Shown here: piece by piece, positions 1-7,946 of the stretch
How positions within the stretch are numbered: position 1 is the first letter of the stretch
How the letters are laid out: each line of letters opens with the position of its first letter
Notes under the pieces: model-generated
Told to the model about the DNA's origin: nothing
What the model saw: only the letters and a program-made list of their open reading frames with translations
The model's database searches: none
Position numbers and translations under genes: made by a program
Assembly: GCA_030531555.1 (NCBI GenBank)
Contig: JAUNNI010000008.1
Span: 1,456 to 65,455 of the forward strand
Length of the DNA: 64,000 bases
Reading direction: 5' to 3'
From: Eubacteriales bacterium
GTDB lineage: Bacteria; Bacillota; Clostridia; Lachnospirales; Lachnospiraceae

Positions 1-1
1 C

Positions 2-147
2 AATAAAAAGGAAATCATCATCAATGATATCGATACAAAAGCGCTGAAGGGTTATGATAATATTGCCCTCTTCGGACTGGATACGCGCGAAGGGGATCTG
101 AAGAAAGACAGCCGTTCCGACAGCATCATAATCCTGAGCATAAACAC
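2..147 (+). pseudogene. LCP (LytR-CpsA-Psr) family fragment
   Basis: The plus strand reads about 48 residues typical of the start of an LCP phosphotransferase domain: a run of the form NIALFGLDTREG followed by SRSDSIIILSIN. In this family the Arg and Asp residues of these motifs bind the polyprenyl pyrophosphate of wall-glycopolymer precursors. The frame is open at the left window edge, so the N-terminus lies outside. LCP similarity stops near base 147, and the frame ends at a stop at 170-172, far short of the usual 300 or more residues. From there the DNA belongs to degV on the opposite strand. Confident as to family; whether the join exists in the genome is doubtful (see findings). Confidence 0.75.
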
Positions 148-442
148 AGGCATTTCCATAAGAACCGGATAAGCCACTGGAAATTGGGATATGAACCAAT
201 TCATCATGCTCTTCTAAAACCTGATCCCATAAGTCCATGACAGCACCCGCTGCTGGCTGAGAAGTGAAAATTGCTGCATCAGAACCTAATTTTTCATAGA
301 AAAACTCTGCACTAAGATCCACTCCTTCGAGATAATCTACTCCATCAATGCTAAATGGCATAGGAAGTAAGAATACTCCCATCTGATCTGCTTCCTGCTG
401 GGTCATACAGGAACTATCTGTTACGATTGCTACTTTGCTCAT
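124..442 (-). pseudogene. DegV family fatty-acid-binding protein, N-terminal part
   Basis: ATG at 440-442 lies behind AGGAG and opens a DegV protein: VTDSS near residue 8, TSQPA near 60, and ISSGLSGSY near 88, which are the conserved fatty-acid-contacting motifs. DegV (FakB-type) proteins bind a fatty acid and present it to the FakA kinase. Similarity holds through the segment reading ACVYAQDYD and then breaks near base 124. The frame stays open to base 1, but the residues there no longer look like DegV; instead the plus strand reads as LCP family. The C-terminal two thirds of DegV (usual length about 280 residues) is absent. It has a good promoter and a possible operator upstream. Confidence 0.75.
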
Positions 443-570
443 GTCAATTCTCCTAACTGTTTCTATCTATTATCGTAAGTCTAGCTATGACAATGGGGGA
501 ATTTCTATATAGTATTAGATACCATTAGAAATTGTTTGCATAACTAATATATATCATTTTTATTATTATA

Positions 571-588
571 TGCATATTGCTATATGCA
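571..588. repeat. Perfect 7-4-7 inverted repeat, possible operator
   Basis: TGCATAT and ATATGCA flank a 4-nt spacer. The repeat sits directly at the predicted transcription start of degV, so it could be a repressor site. The binding protein is unknown. Confidence 0.4.
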
Positions 589-595
589 CCACTAT

Positions 596-624
596 ATTTT
601 ATAGCGCTTTTCAGCACTTGTCAA
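596..624 (-). promoter_or_regulatory. Promoter of degV
   Basis: On the minus strand a perfect TTGACA (619-624) is followed after 17 nt by TAAAAT (596-601). Transcription would start near 589 and run into degV. Confidence 0.65.
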
Positions 625-840
625 ACATGGTGATACCAAAATATTTTTTACCACATTCCCTCAAGAAAAACAATCTGTTTTTTCCTGTCTTTTCTTTACG
701 AATTTTAAAAATTATAGTATTCTATAGGATGGTGATTTATAATTGATACACTTTATCCAATTAACGTGTAAAAATGATTTTCCACTCACGACATTTGCAG
801 GAAATGCTTCGTGATTTTATAAGTTACAGGAGGTATATAA
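625..840 (+). other. Leader region of the hydratase operon
   Basis: AT-rich, without an ORF. Weak promoter candidates on the plus strand are TTTACG (695-700) with TATTCT (718-723) at 17-nt spacing, and TTGATA (743-748). A strong AGGAGGT lies 6 nt before the start at 841. I looked for T-box elements (AGGGTGG core) and a leucine-rich leader peptide and saw neither. Confidence 0.35.
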
Positions 841-1320
841 ATGAGTAACCAGGTTTTTAAATTCCACAATGACGTTGATACTGACCAGATCATTGGTTCC
901 CAGTATCTTCTTCTGCCGGATATTGAATCCATGAAAATCTATACGTTTGAATCCCTTGACCCGGATTTTGCCAAAAAGGTAAATCCTGGGGATATTGTTG
1001 TTGCTGGTGAAAACTTTGGCTGTGGTTCTTCCAGAGAACAGGCTCCAAGTGTTTTAAAAGCGTTGGGTGTAAAAGCAGTGATTGCCAAATCATTTGCCCG
1101 TATCTTCTACCGCAACTCCATCAATATCGGTCTTCCGGTTATCGTTTGTAAAGAGTTATACGATAATGTGGAGGATGGATACTCCGCAGACCTTGATCTT
1201 TCTGCCGGAACCGTTACCGTAGATGGAAAAGTTTATTCCTGTACCAAACTTCCGGAATATATGCAAAACATCCTTAATGCCGGTGGTTTGATCGCATCTT
1301 TAAATAAGGAGGAAGCATAA
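841..1320 (+). CDS. Aconitase-superfamily hydratase small subunit (LeuD-like), copy 1
   Basis: A 159-residue swivel-domain subunit, as in LeuD, HacB or DmdB. DVDTDQII near residue 11 and [12 protein letters not shown] near 58 are the substrate-recognition motifs of the family; [17 protein letters not shown] follows. With the large subunit it would interconvert hydroxy-acid isomers by dehydration and rehydration, in the cytoplasm. The short length is typical of the two-subunit archaeal/clostridial form. It is first in a four-gene operon, and its stop is 1 nt before the next start, so the pair is translationally coupled. No leuA or leuB is nearby, so the substrate (isopropylmalate, citraconate/citramalate, dimethylmalate or homoaconitate type) cannot be settled from the sequence. 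Confidence 0.85.
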   Translation: MSNQVFKFHNDVDTDQIIGSQYLLLPDIESMKIYTFESLDPDFAKKVNPGDIVVAGENFGCGSSREQAPSVLKALGVKAVIAKSFARIFYRNSINIGLPVIVCKELYDNVEDGYSADLDLSAGTVTVDGKVYSCTKLPEYMQNILNAGGLIASLNKEEA

Positions 1321-1321
1321 T

Positions 1322-2581
1322 ATGGGTATGACAATTGGCGAAAAGATCATCGCACGCGCAGCCGGTGTTGATTTCGTAAAACCAAATGATATTCATACAG
1401 TTACTTTAGACCGTATGATGAGTAACGATGGTACCACACATCTTACTGTAGATATGTACCATAACAAATTAAAAAATCCTCAGATTGCAGATAACAAAAA
1501 GGTTGTTTTCATCATGGACCACAACGTTCCTGCGGAAAATCCTAAGACTGCAGAAGCACATAAAAAAATGCGTAATTTCGCAAAAGAAAACGACATCGTT
1601 CTCTATGAAGGTCAGGGAATCTGCCACCAGATCATGATGGAAGATTTCGTTTGTCCTGGAGAGCTGATCTTCGGTGCAGACTCCCACACTACTACTTACG
1701 GTGCTCTCGGCGCTTTCGGTACGGGTGTTGGATGTACTGACTTCCTTTATGCCATGACAACTGGTACTTCCTGGGTTATGGTTCCAGAAACCATTCGTTT
1801 CAACCTTCATGGTCAGCTTCCAGAAGGTGTTTATGCTCGTGACTTAATTCTCACAATCATCGGTGATATCGGAGCAAATGGTGCCAATTACAAGATCATG
1901 GAATTCGCTGGTGATGGCGCTCATAATCTTTCTATTGATGACCGTATCGTTCTTTGTAACCTGACCGTAGAAGCAGGTGCAAAAGCTGGTATCGTTGAAC
2001 CAGATGAAAAGGTAGTGGAATATTGCAAGGCCCACGGACGTGAAGCAGTTCATATGTTCAAGAGTGATGATGATGCTACATTTGCTAAAGTATATGAATA
2101 CGATCTTAGCAAAATTAAACCAGTAGTTGTTCGCCCTGATTTCGTTGATAACTTCGCTACTCTTGAAGAAGTAAAACCTGAAAAAATTAAAATTGACCAG
2201 GCCTTTGTTGGTTCCTGTAACAATGGCCGTTTAGAAGATCTTCGTATCGCAGCAAATGTGGTAAAAGGTCGTAAGGTTCATCCAAATGTTCGTTTCATCG
2301 TTGCTCCTGCATCCCAGGCAGTTTACATTGAAGCGTTAAAAGAAGGCATCATCATGGATCTCATGGAAGCAGGTGCCATGGTTATGAACACAAATTGTTC
2401 CGTATGTTGGGGAAGCTGTCAGGGTGTCATCGGTCAGAATGAAAACCTGATTTCCACCGGAACTCGTAACTTTAAAGGTCGTGCAGGACATCCAACATCC
2501 AAGCATTATCTTGCAAACGCTGCTACCTGTGCCGCTTCTGCCATCCTTGGCTACATTGGCGGACCAGAAGATCTTCAATAA
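1322..2581 (+). CDS. Aconitase-superfamily hydratase large subunit (LeuC-like), copy 1
   Basis: 419 residues with the [4Fe-4S] cluster ligands in place: Cys299 in SCNNGR and Cys359/Cys362 in NCSVCWGSC. SCNNGR replaces the usual SCTNGR. An extra Cys366 follows the CxxC. GADSHTTTYGALGAFGTGVG near residue 118 is the conserved aconitase signature. It pairs with the small subunit just upstream. Compared with the second large subunit downstream, the two are only moderately similar, especially around the C-terminal cluster loop, which suggests different substrates rather than a recent duplication. An annotation as 3-isopropylmalate dehydratase is the default but is unproven. Confidence 0.85.
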   Translation: MGMTIGEKIIARAAGVDFVKPNDIHTVTLDRMMSNDGTTHLTVDMYHNKLKNPQIADNKKVVFIMDHNVPAENPKTAEAHKKMRNFAKENDIVLYEGQGICHQIMMEDFVCPGELIFGADSHTTTYGALGAFGTGVGCTDFLYAMTTGTSWVMVPETIRFNLHGQLPEGVYARDLILTIIGDIGANGANYKIMEFAGDGAHNLSIDDRIVLCNLTVEAGAKAGIVEPDEKVVEYCKAHGREAVHMFKSDDDATFAKVYEYDLSKIKPVVVRPDFVDNFATLEEVKPEKIKIDQAFVGSCNNGRLEDLRIAANVVKGRKVHPNVRFIVAPASQAVYIEALKEGIIMDLMEAGAMVMNTNCSVCWGSCQGVIGQNENLISTGTRNFKGRAGHPTSKHYLANAATCAASAILGYIGGPEDLQ

Positions 2582-2598
2582 GAAAGGGAGGAAAGACA

Positions 2599-3090
2599 AT
2601 GGAAAAATTCACTGGTAAAGTATGGATTCTTGGTGATGATATTGATACTGATATCATTATTCCTACAGAATACCTGGCACTCCCAACGGTTGAAGATATG
2701 AAACAGTACGGCTTCTCTCCTCTTCGTCCGGAACTTGCTTCCTTAATCAACGAAGGTGATATCATCGTAGCCGGAAAGAACTTTGGTTGTGGTTCCTCCA
2801 GAGAACAGGCTCCAGAAATTATCAAAGCCTTAAAAGTAAAATGTGTCATTGCAAAATCTTATGCGCGTATCTTTTTCCGCAATTCCATCAATAACGGTCT
2901 TCTTCTCATTGAAAACAGTGAGATTCAGGACGTGATCAAAGAAGGTGATCTCCTCACAGTAAATATGGGAGAATCTTTAGAATTTGACGGAAAATCCTAC
3001 GAGATTACTTCCCTTCCGGATAATCTGATGGATATCATCAATGCCGGCGGTCTTGTGAAAGCAATGCAGAAACGTAACGGTTTAATTTAG
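2599..3090 (+). CDS. Aconitase-superfamily hydratase small subunit (LeuD-like), copy 2
   Basis: 163 residues, GDDIDTDIIIPTEYL near residue 12 and [12 protein letters not shown] near 62, the classic LeuD/HacB small-subunit pattern. The TDIIIPTEYL form is closer to standard LeuD than the [10 protein letters not shown] of copy 1. It follows the copy-1 large subunit by 17 nt with an AGGGAGG site and precedes its own large subunit by 11 nt. Like copy 1 it should form a heterodimer in the cytoplasm. On the stronger match to canonical motifs, this pair is the better candidate for a true isopropylmalate isomerase, but this is inference. Confidence 0.85.
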   Translation: MEKFTGKVWILGDDIDTDIIIPTEYLALPTVEDMKQYGFSPLRPELASLINEGDIIVAGKNFGCGSSREQAPEIIKALKVKCVIAKSYARIFFRNSINNGLLLIENSEIQDVIKEGDLLTVNMGESLEFDGKSYEITSLPDNLMDIINAGGLVKAMQKRNGLI

Positions 3091-3101
3091 GAGGGATCAA
3101 C

Positions 3102-4349
3102 ATGGGATATACATTAATTGAAAAAATCATTAAAAAGAATGCAAATCTTGATCATGTCGTTCCAGGGCAGATTGTTACTGTCAACGTGGACCGCGTTATG
3201 ATTCATGATATTTTCATTCCTTTTGTTGCAGATAAATTTGAAGAAATGGGATTCACCAAGCTTTGGGATCCTGAAAAAGTGGTTCTCATCTACGACCACT
3301 TAGTTCCTACCAGTGCCGTAGAAGATGTTCGTCATTTCCAGATTGGAGATGCTTTCGTAGAAAAATATGGCTTAACAAATGTACATCGTCGTGATGGTAT
3401 CTGCCATCAGCTGATGACAGAAGCCGGCTATGCAAAACCTGGCAATATTGTTTTCGGTACAGACTCCCACACCACAACTTATGGTTGTGTTGGATGTTTC
3501 TCCTCCGGAATCGGTTACACTGAAATGGCTTCCATCCTTGGAACTGGCGAAATGTGGGTACGTGTTCCTGAAACCATCAAAGTAATCATCAACGGTACTC
3601 TCCCAGCAAATGTTTCCGCAAAGGATGTCATCCTCCGCTTAATCGGTGATCTTCGTGCAGATGGCGCTACTTATAAAGCTCTTGAAATCACAGGTTCCAC
3701 AGTTGACGCTATGTCCGTGGCATCCCGTATGACTATCTCCAACATGGCCATCGAAGCTGGAGCAAAATGCTGCCTCTTCCGTCCAGATGAAAAAACATGC
3801 GAATACTCTGAAGTTGCACTTTCTGATGTAGACTGGCTCTATGGCGACGAAGATGCTTCTTATGAAAGAGTTATGACATACCAGGCAGAAGATCTTGTTC
3901 CTGTTTGCGCATGTCCATCTCAGGTAGATAATATCAAAGCAGTATCTGAAATCGCTGGTGAAAAGATCGACCAGGTATTCATTGGTTCTTGTACCAACGG
4001 TCGTTTAGAAGACCTTGCAGTTGCAGCTAAAATCCTCGATGGCAAAAAAGTTGCTTGTAAATGTATCATCACACCTGCAAGCCGCAAGATTTACATGCAG
4101 GCCATCGAAGCTGGTTACATGGAAATCTTCGCAAAAGCTGGCTGTATCATCACTCAGCCAGGTTGCGGTCTCTGCTGTGGCCGTGCTGGCGGTATCTTAA
4201 CAGATGGTGAAAAAGTCGTTGCTACCAACAACCGTAACTTCCTCGGTCGTATGGGTACATCTAAGGTAGGTATCTATCTTGCCTCCCCAGCCACTGCAGC
4301 AACATCTGCTCTTACTGCTACTATCAGTATTCCAGAAGATTTACAGTAA
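3102..4349 (+). CDS. Aconitase-superfamily hydratase large subunit (LeuC-like), copy 2
   Basis: 415 residues. Cluster ligands are Cys297 in the canonical SCTNGR and Cys355/Cys358 in PGCGLCCG. GTDSHTTTYGCVGCFSSGIG near residue 120 is the family signature. The C-terminus ends in SIPEDLQ; copy 1 ends in GGPEDLQ, so the two share a tail but differ in the active-site loops. It is last in the operon, 35 nt before a strong terminator. With its small subunit it completes the second full heterodimer in one transcript, which is unusual because most genomes carry one LeuCD pair beside leuA and leuB. Confidence 0.85.
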   Translation: MGYTLIEKIIKKNANLDHVVPGQIVTVNVDRVMIHDIFIPFVADKFEEMGFTKLWDPEKVVLIYDHLVPTSAVEDVRHFQIGDAFVEKYGLTNVHRRDGICHQLMTEAGYAKPGNIVFGTDSHTTTYGCVGCFSSGIGYTEMASILGTGEMWVRVPETIKVIINGTLPANVSAKDVILRLIGDLRADGATYKALEITGSTVDAMSVASRMTISNMAIEAGAKCCLFRPDEKTCEYSEVALSDVDWLYGDEDASYERVMTYQAEDLVPVCACPSQVDNIKAVSEIAGEKIDQVFIGSCTNGRLEDLAVAAKILDGKKVACKCIITPASRKIYMQAIEAGYMEIFAKAGCIITQPGCGLCCGRAGGILTDGEKVVATNNRNFLGRMGTSKVGIYLASPATAATSALTATISIPEDLQ

Positions 4350-4384
4350 GATTTCATAGGATATACAAAAAACAATAACAATAA

Positions 4385-4438
4385 AGACCGAATCCTGGAA
4401 ACTGTTTTATATCAGTTTTTTCAGATTCGGTCTTTTTC
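4385..4438 (+). terminator. Terminator of the hydratase operon
   Basis: GACCGAATC (4386-4394) pairs with GATTCGGTC (4424-4432), with further pairing inside, followed by a T run. The A run on the other side may also stop transcription coming from the right. Confidence 0.85.
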
Positions 4439-4457
4439 ATTTTAATATTTCAGATTT

Positions 4458-4631
4458 CTACATTTGTTTTCTAACAATCTTATATTCATCGTCCATCTGA
4501 AAGTATGGGCAGCTTTCATAACTTGATGACATAAGTCTGGACATATCATCCTCATCCAGATTAATCATACATTCCGCAATATTCTCTTCATCATCTACCC
4601 AAAAGTGAGCACAATATTCACATTGATTCAT
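4458..4631 (-). CDS. DUF6472 family small cysteine protein
   Basis: 57 residues starting MNQCEYCAHFW. The start is fixed by GAGG 8 nt before the ATG at 4629-4631, although the frame opens earlier. Cys at positions 4, 7, 20 and 41 make a likely metal site (CxxC, then a Cys in AECMINLDEDDM and a Cys in ESCPYF), and the tail reads DEYKIVRKQM. This pattern matches the DUF6472 family of Clostridia, which has no known function. It is a single gene that converges on the hydratase operon. Confidence 0.7.
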   Translation of the reverse strand: MNQCEYCAHFWVDDEENIAECMINLDEDDMSRLMSSSYESCPYFQMDDEYKIVRKQM

Positions 4632-4809
4632 CTTCTTTTCCTCTATATTCTTTCTCAAAAAATCTGACAAGCCATGTTTCTCATCCTTTTTTATACATCT
4701 TAACATTTCCATACTTTTTAATTTTATCTCTTAAATATCATTATAAGATTTCAACGATAAAAAAACAAGCCTTCCTTCCTTTTTCTTTCTATGCATTTAT
4801 AAGAAAAAG

Positions 4810-4818
4810 TGATATAAT
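4810..4818 (+). promoter_or_regulatory. Extended -10 promoter of the 88-aa gene
   Basis: TGA followed by a perfect TATAAT (4813-4818), 40-50 nt before the start codon. The -35 region is poor, as is common with extended -10 promoters. Confidence 0.55.
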
Positions 4819-4863
4819 AACAAATTAGGGAAATCATTCCAATACAGTTAGGAGGAAAAGAAA

Positions 4864-5130
4864 ATGACTTTTGAACAGCAGAAATTAGTTCCTGCAAGAG
4901 ATGAAAACTTAAAAAACGGCGCTTTCACAGTAATCAATGGTGAATATACAAAGAATTTTAATGTATATATTGTTGGCGAACAGCACGAAGAAGCAACAAA
5001 ACACATCATGATGTTATTAGACCGTTCCACTGACAATGTACTTAGTTTCGGCATTAAAATGGGAGCACAGAAGAAATTCGGTGTAAGTATCTGGGACGAA
5101 GCAGATATTCCAGAAGAATTCAGAGCTTAA
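4864..5130 (+). CDS. Unknown 88-residue protein
   Basis: Not recognised. It is a soluble, fairly acidic protein without Cys, signal peptide or membrane segment. The middle (NGEYTKNFNVYIVGEQHEEATKHI) reads as alternating strand and helix, and the end is DEADIPEEFRA. It has its own extended -10 promoter, a near-ideal AGGAGG 8 nt before the ATG, and a strong terminator just after, so it is a monocistronic and probably well-expressed gene. Coding confidence is high from the signals; function is unknown. Confidence 0.7.
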   Translation: MTFEQQKLVPARDENLKNGAFTVINGEYTKNFNVYIVGEQHEEATKHIMMLLDRSTDNVLSFGIKMGAQKKFGVSIWDEADIPEEFRA

Positions 5131-5177
5131 TCTTAGCAGATTAGTAAAAACAATACTATTAATAAAAAGAGAACATG

Positions 5178-5240
5178 TCGCAGTAACGCCTTCGTTCATC
5201 CCTAAAAAAGAATGACAAAGGCGTTACTGCGATTAGTTTT
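5178..5240. terminator. Strong terminator, 15-bp stem
   Basis: TCGCAGTAACGCCTT (5178-5192) pairs perfectly with AAGGCGTTACTGCGA (5218-5232), and a T run follows on the plus strand. It also lies just past the stop of glmM, so it probably separates the two convergent genes. Confidence 0.85.
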
Positions 5241-5279
5241 TTAACATACGGAGCCAAAACGTAGATGCGGCTTTCCTTT

Positions 5280-6626
5280 TTATTCACAATGACCTTTTTC
5301 TTTGATCACATCAATGACAGAATCTACATATTCTTCACAGATTTCCATGGTTTCTGCTTCTACCATAACACGAATTACAGGCTCTGTACCACTTTCACGT
5401 ACAAGAATTCTTCCGGTATCTCCCAAAAGATCTGCTACTTTCTGCACAGATGCCTGAACATCCGGATCATTCTGTGCTTCTGGTTTGCTCTTTACACGGA
5501 TGTTTTTCAATACCTGTGGATAAATCTTCACAGGCGCAGCTAACTGACCAAGTGTCTGTTTTCTTTCCAGCATAACTTCCATCATTTTAAGTGCAGTAAG
5601 AATACCATCTCCTGTGGTTGCATGTTTGCTAAAAATAATATGGCCAGACTGTTCCCCACCAATACGGTAGTTGTTTTTGATCATACTTTCATAAACATAT
5701 TTGTCACCAACTTTTGTTTTTTCATAGTCAATGTCAAGCTGATCAAAAGCTTTATAAAGACCAAAGTTAGACATTACTGTTGTTACAACAGTATTTCCCT
5801 TTAATTCTCCATTTTCTTTCAGATATCTTCCATAAATATATAAAATCAGGTCACCATCAATCACATTACCATTTTCATCAACTGCAATGCAGCGATCGGC
5901 ATCCCCATCAAAGGCAAAACCAGCATCTAACTGTTTTTCACGTACAAACTCCTGAAGGATATTGATATGTGTGGATCCTGCATTCATGTTGATGTTGAGA
6001 CCATCTGGAGAAGCATTAATCACATATGTTTTGGCACCAAGAGCATCAAATACGCTTTTAGCAATCATCCATGCACTACCGTTCGCACAATCCAAACCGA
6101 TTCTTTTGTTTTTGTAGGAACGTGTTGCAAGAGAAATTAAGTATCCAATATAACGATTTCTTCCTGCAGAGTAGTCTACCGTACAGCCAATCTGATCTTT
6201 TACAGCATAAGGAATATCTATCTTTCCATCAATATATTCTTCCACTTTTAAGATGGTTTCTTCGTCCATCTTTTCACCTTTAGAGTTAATCAGTTTAATT
6301 CCATTATCATAAAATGGATTGTGACTTGCAGAAATCATGATACCACAATCAAAATCCTCTGTTCGAACCACATAGGATACACTAGGTGTTGTTGTAACAT
6401 GGAGAAGGTAAGCATCTGCACCAGATGCAGTCAAACCGGAAACCAATGCATACTCAAACATGTAGCTAGATCTTCTGGTGTCTTTTCCAATCACTACTTT
6501 ACATTTTTCTTCTTTATCCTGGCCGTAATACCAGCCAAGGAATCTGCCGACTTTATAGGCATGTTCCACAGTAAGGTTTACATTTGCCTCACCACGGAAG
6601 CCATCCGTCCCAAAATATTTTCCCAT
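5280..6626 (-). CDS. glmM: Phosphoglucosamine mutase
   Basis: 448 residues, the usual GlmM length. It converts glucosamine-6-phosphate to glucosamine-1-phosphate on the way to UDP-GlcNAc, for the cell wall. It begins KYFGTDGFRGEAN; the phosphoserine loop GIMISASHNP has the catalytic Ser at 101; the metal site FDGDADR is near 240; the phosphate-binding loop RESGTEPVIRVM is near the end. All expected residues are present. GGAG lies ahead of the ATG. It follows the ABC permease by 33 nt and may be co-transcribed with the exporter operon, though no functional link is evident. Confidence 0.95.
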   Translation of the reverse strand: MGKYFGTDGFRGEANVNLTVEHAYKVGRFLGWYYGQDKEEKCKVVIGKDTRRSSYMFEYALVSGLTASGADAYLLHVTTTPSVSYVVRTEDFDCGIMISASHNPFYDNGIKLINSKGEKMDEETILKVEEYIDGKIDIPYAVKDQIGCTVDYSAGRNRYIGYLISLATRSYKNKRIGLDCANGSAWMIAKSVFDALGAKTYVINASPDGLNINMNAGSTHINILQEFVREKQLDAGFAFDGDADRCIAVDENGNVIDGDLILYIYGRYLKENGELKGNTVVTTVMSNFGLYKAFDQLDIDYEKTKVGDKYVYESMIKNNYRIGGEQSGHIIFSKHATTGDGILTALKMMEVMLERKQTLGQLAAPVKIYPQVLKNIRVKSKPEAQNDPDVQASVQKVADLLGDTGRILVRESGTEPVIRVMVEAETMEICEEYVDSVIDVIKEKGHCE

Positions 6627-6659
6627 AATCTTTTTTCTCCTTCTGATTATTCCATCAGT

Positions 6660-7919
6660 TTATTCATGTCTCAGTGCAACGATTGGATCTAAATTCGCAG
6701 CTTGGACTGCCGGAATAAATCCAAATACAATCCCGATCAACATGGAGAACAAGATTGCAATAATAACTGCTGGAATACTAATTGCCACAGGTACTTCTGA
6801 AATCTTCGATATAATCTCAGCCATGGCAATACCCGCAATCGTACCAATCACTCCCCCTAAACTGGTAAGGAGAGCTGCTTCTGTAAGGAACTGAGCCAAA
6901 ATACGATTTTTTCTTGCACCAATTGCCTTTTTCAGACCAATCTCACGGGTTCTTTCTGTTACAGATACCAACATGATATTCATAACACCAATACCACCTA
7001 CCAGGAGGGAAATGCTGGCAATCCAAATCAACTGTTTGTTGGTTGCCGCACTAAGTTTTTCGGTGTTTTCTGCTGTCTCACTGATATCTTTTGCACTGTA
7101 TTTTATTTCTTTGTTAGTAACAGCTTCATTCATAATCTCCTGCGCTTTTTTACCAACATTCTTCATGTCATCTGTAGATGCCGCAAGAAGCTTAGCATTA
7201 TATGGCTCATCATAAGCTGCTACCATACACCAGTCCACATCAGGGATAATAACTGCTCCACTGGAGTTGGACTGATCATAGGCATATTCATAATAATCCT
7301 CCACAGAGTTGATCGTAGGCTCGAATGTAGAGGATTCTTCAATAATTCCGACTACGATAAACGGCTCGCCTTTGATCTCAATCGTTTTGCCAATTGGATC
7401 TTTATTAGAAAATAAACTGTTGGCTGCTATCATATCAAGAATAGCAACTTTGTGGTATTTCTCATAATCTGCATCCGTAAAACATCTTCCACGATTAATC
7501 ACATAACCACAGGCATTGAGATAGTATTTATCTGCCCCAATCAATTTTCCCCCTTGAAGGGCTGTAGTATCGTAATAAACATAACTAATTCCAGATCTCT
7601 GAAGATAGAGACTTGCACATTTTACATCAGGGATTTCTGCAAGCTGTTCTCTCATATCATCATTATATACCGGAACTCCTTTTGGAATACCAGAGTATTC
7701 TGGTTCAAAATCATAGTCACCGCTCTCTGTTAAACGAACAGTAACCGTGTTGGTGCCCGAACCAATCAGATTCTTTTTGATGGTTTCATTGGTTCCTTGA
7801 ATGGTTGAAACAATAGAAATAATTGCTGCAATACCAATAATAATACCAAGCATCGTCAAAAGAGCTCTGAGTTTGTGAGCCCAGATTCCCTGGAAAGATA
7901 TTCTAATATTCTCAAACAT
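6660..7919 (-). CDS. MacB-type ABC transporter permease
   Basis: About 419 residues. The start is placed at the ATG 6 nt inside a longer frame that opens with TTG. N-terminal helix with HKLRALLTMLGIIIGIAAIISIVS, then a large extracytoplasmic domain (about residues 50-280), then three C-terminal helices of the FtsX fold, including GGIGVMNIMLVSVTERTREIGLKKAIGA-like residues. No ATPase is fused; the ATPase is encoded upstream. With the ATPase and adaptors it would form a tripartite-like mechanotransmission exporter in the single membrane, for peptides, lipids or drugs. The substrate is unknown. Confidence 0.85.
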   Translation of the reverse strand: MFENIRISFQGIWAHKLRALLTMLGIIIGIAAIISIVSTIQGTNETIKKNLIGSGTNTVTVRLTESGDYDFEPEYSGIPKGVPVYNDDMREQLAEIPDVKCASLYLQRSGISYVYYDTTALQGGKLIGADKYYLNACGYVINRGRCFTDADYEKYHKVAILDMIAANSLFSNKDPIGKTIEIKGEPFIVVGIIEESSTFEPTINSVEDYYEYAYDQSNSSGAVIIPDVDWCMVAAYDEPYNAKLLAASTDDMKNVGKKAQEIMNEAVTNKEIKYSAKDISETAENTEKLSAATNKQLIWIASISLLVGGIGVMNIMLVSVTERTREIGLKKAIGARKNRILAQFLTEAALLTSLGGVIGTIAGIAMAEIISKISEVPVAISIPAVIIAILFSMLIGIVFGFIPAVQAANLDPIVALRHE

Positions 7920-7946
7920 CGTCAATCACCGTCTCTTTTGACCTTT

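Noticed and set aside
443..840. T-box or leucine leader before the hydratase operon
   Set aside because: No AGGGTGG core, no antiterminator pair and no leucine codon run.
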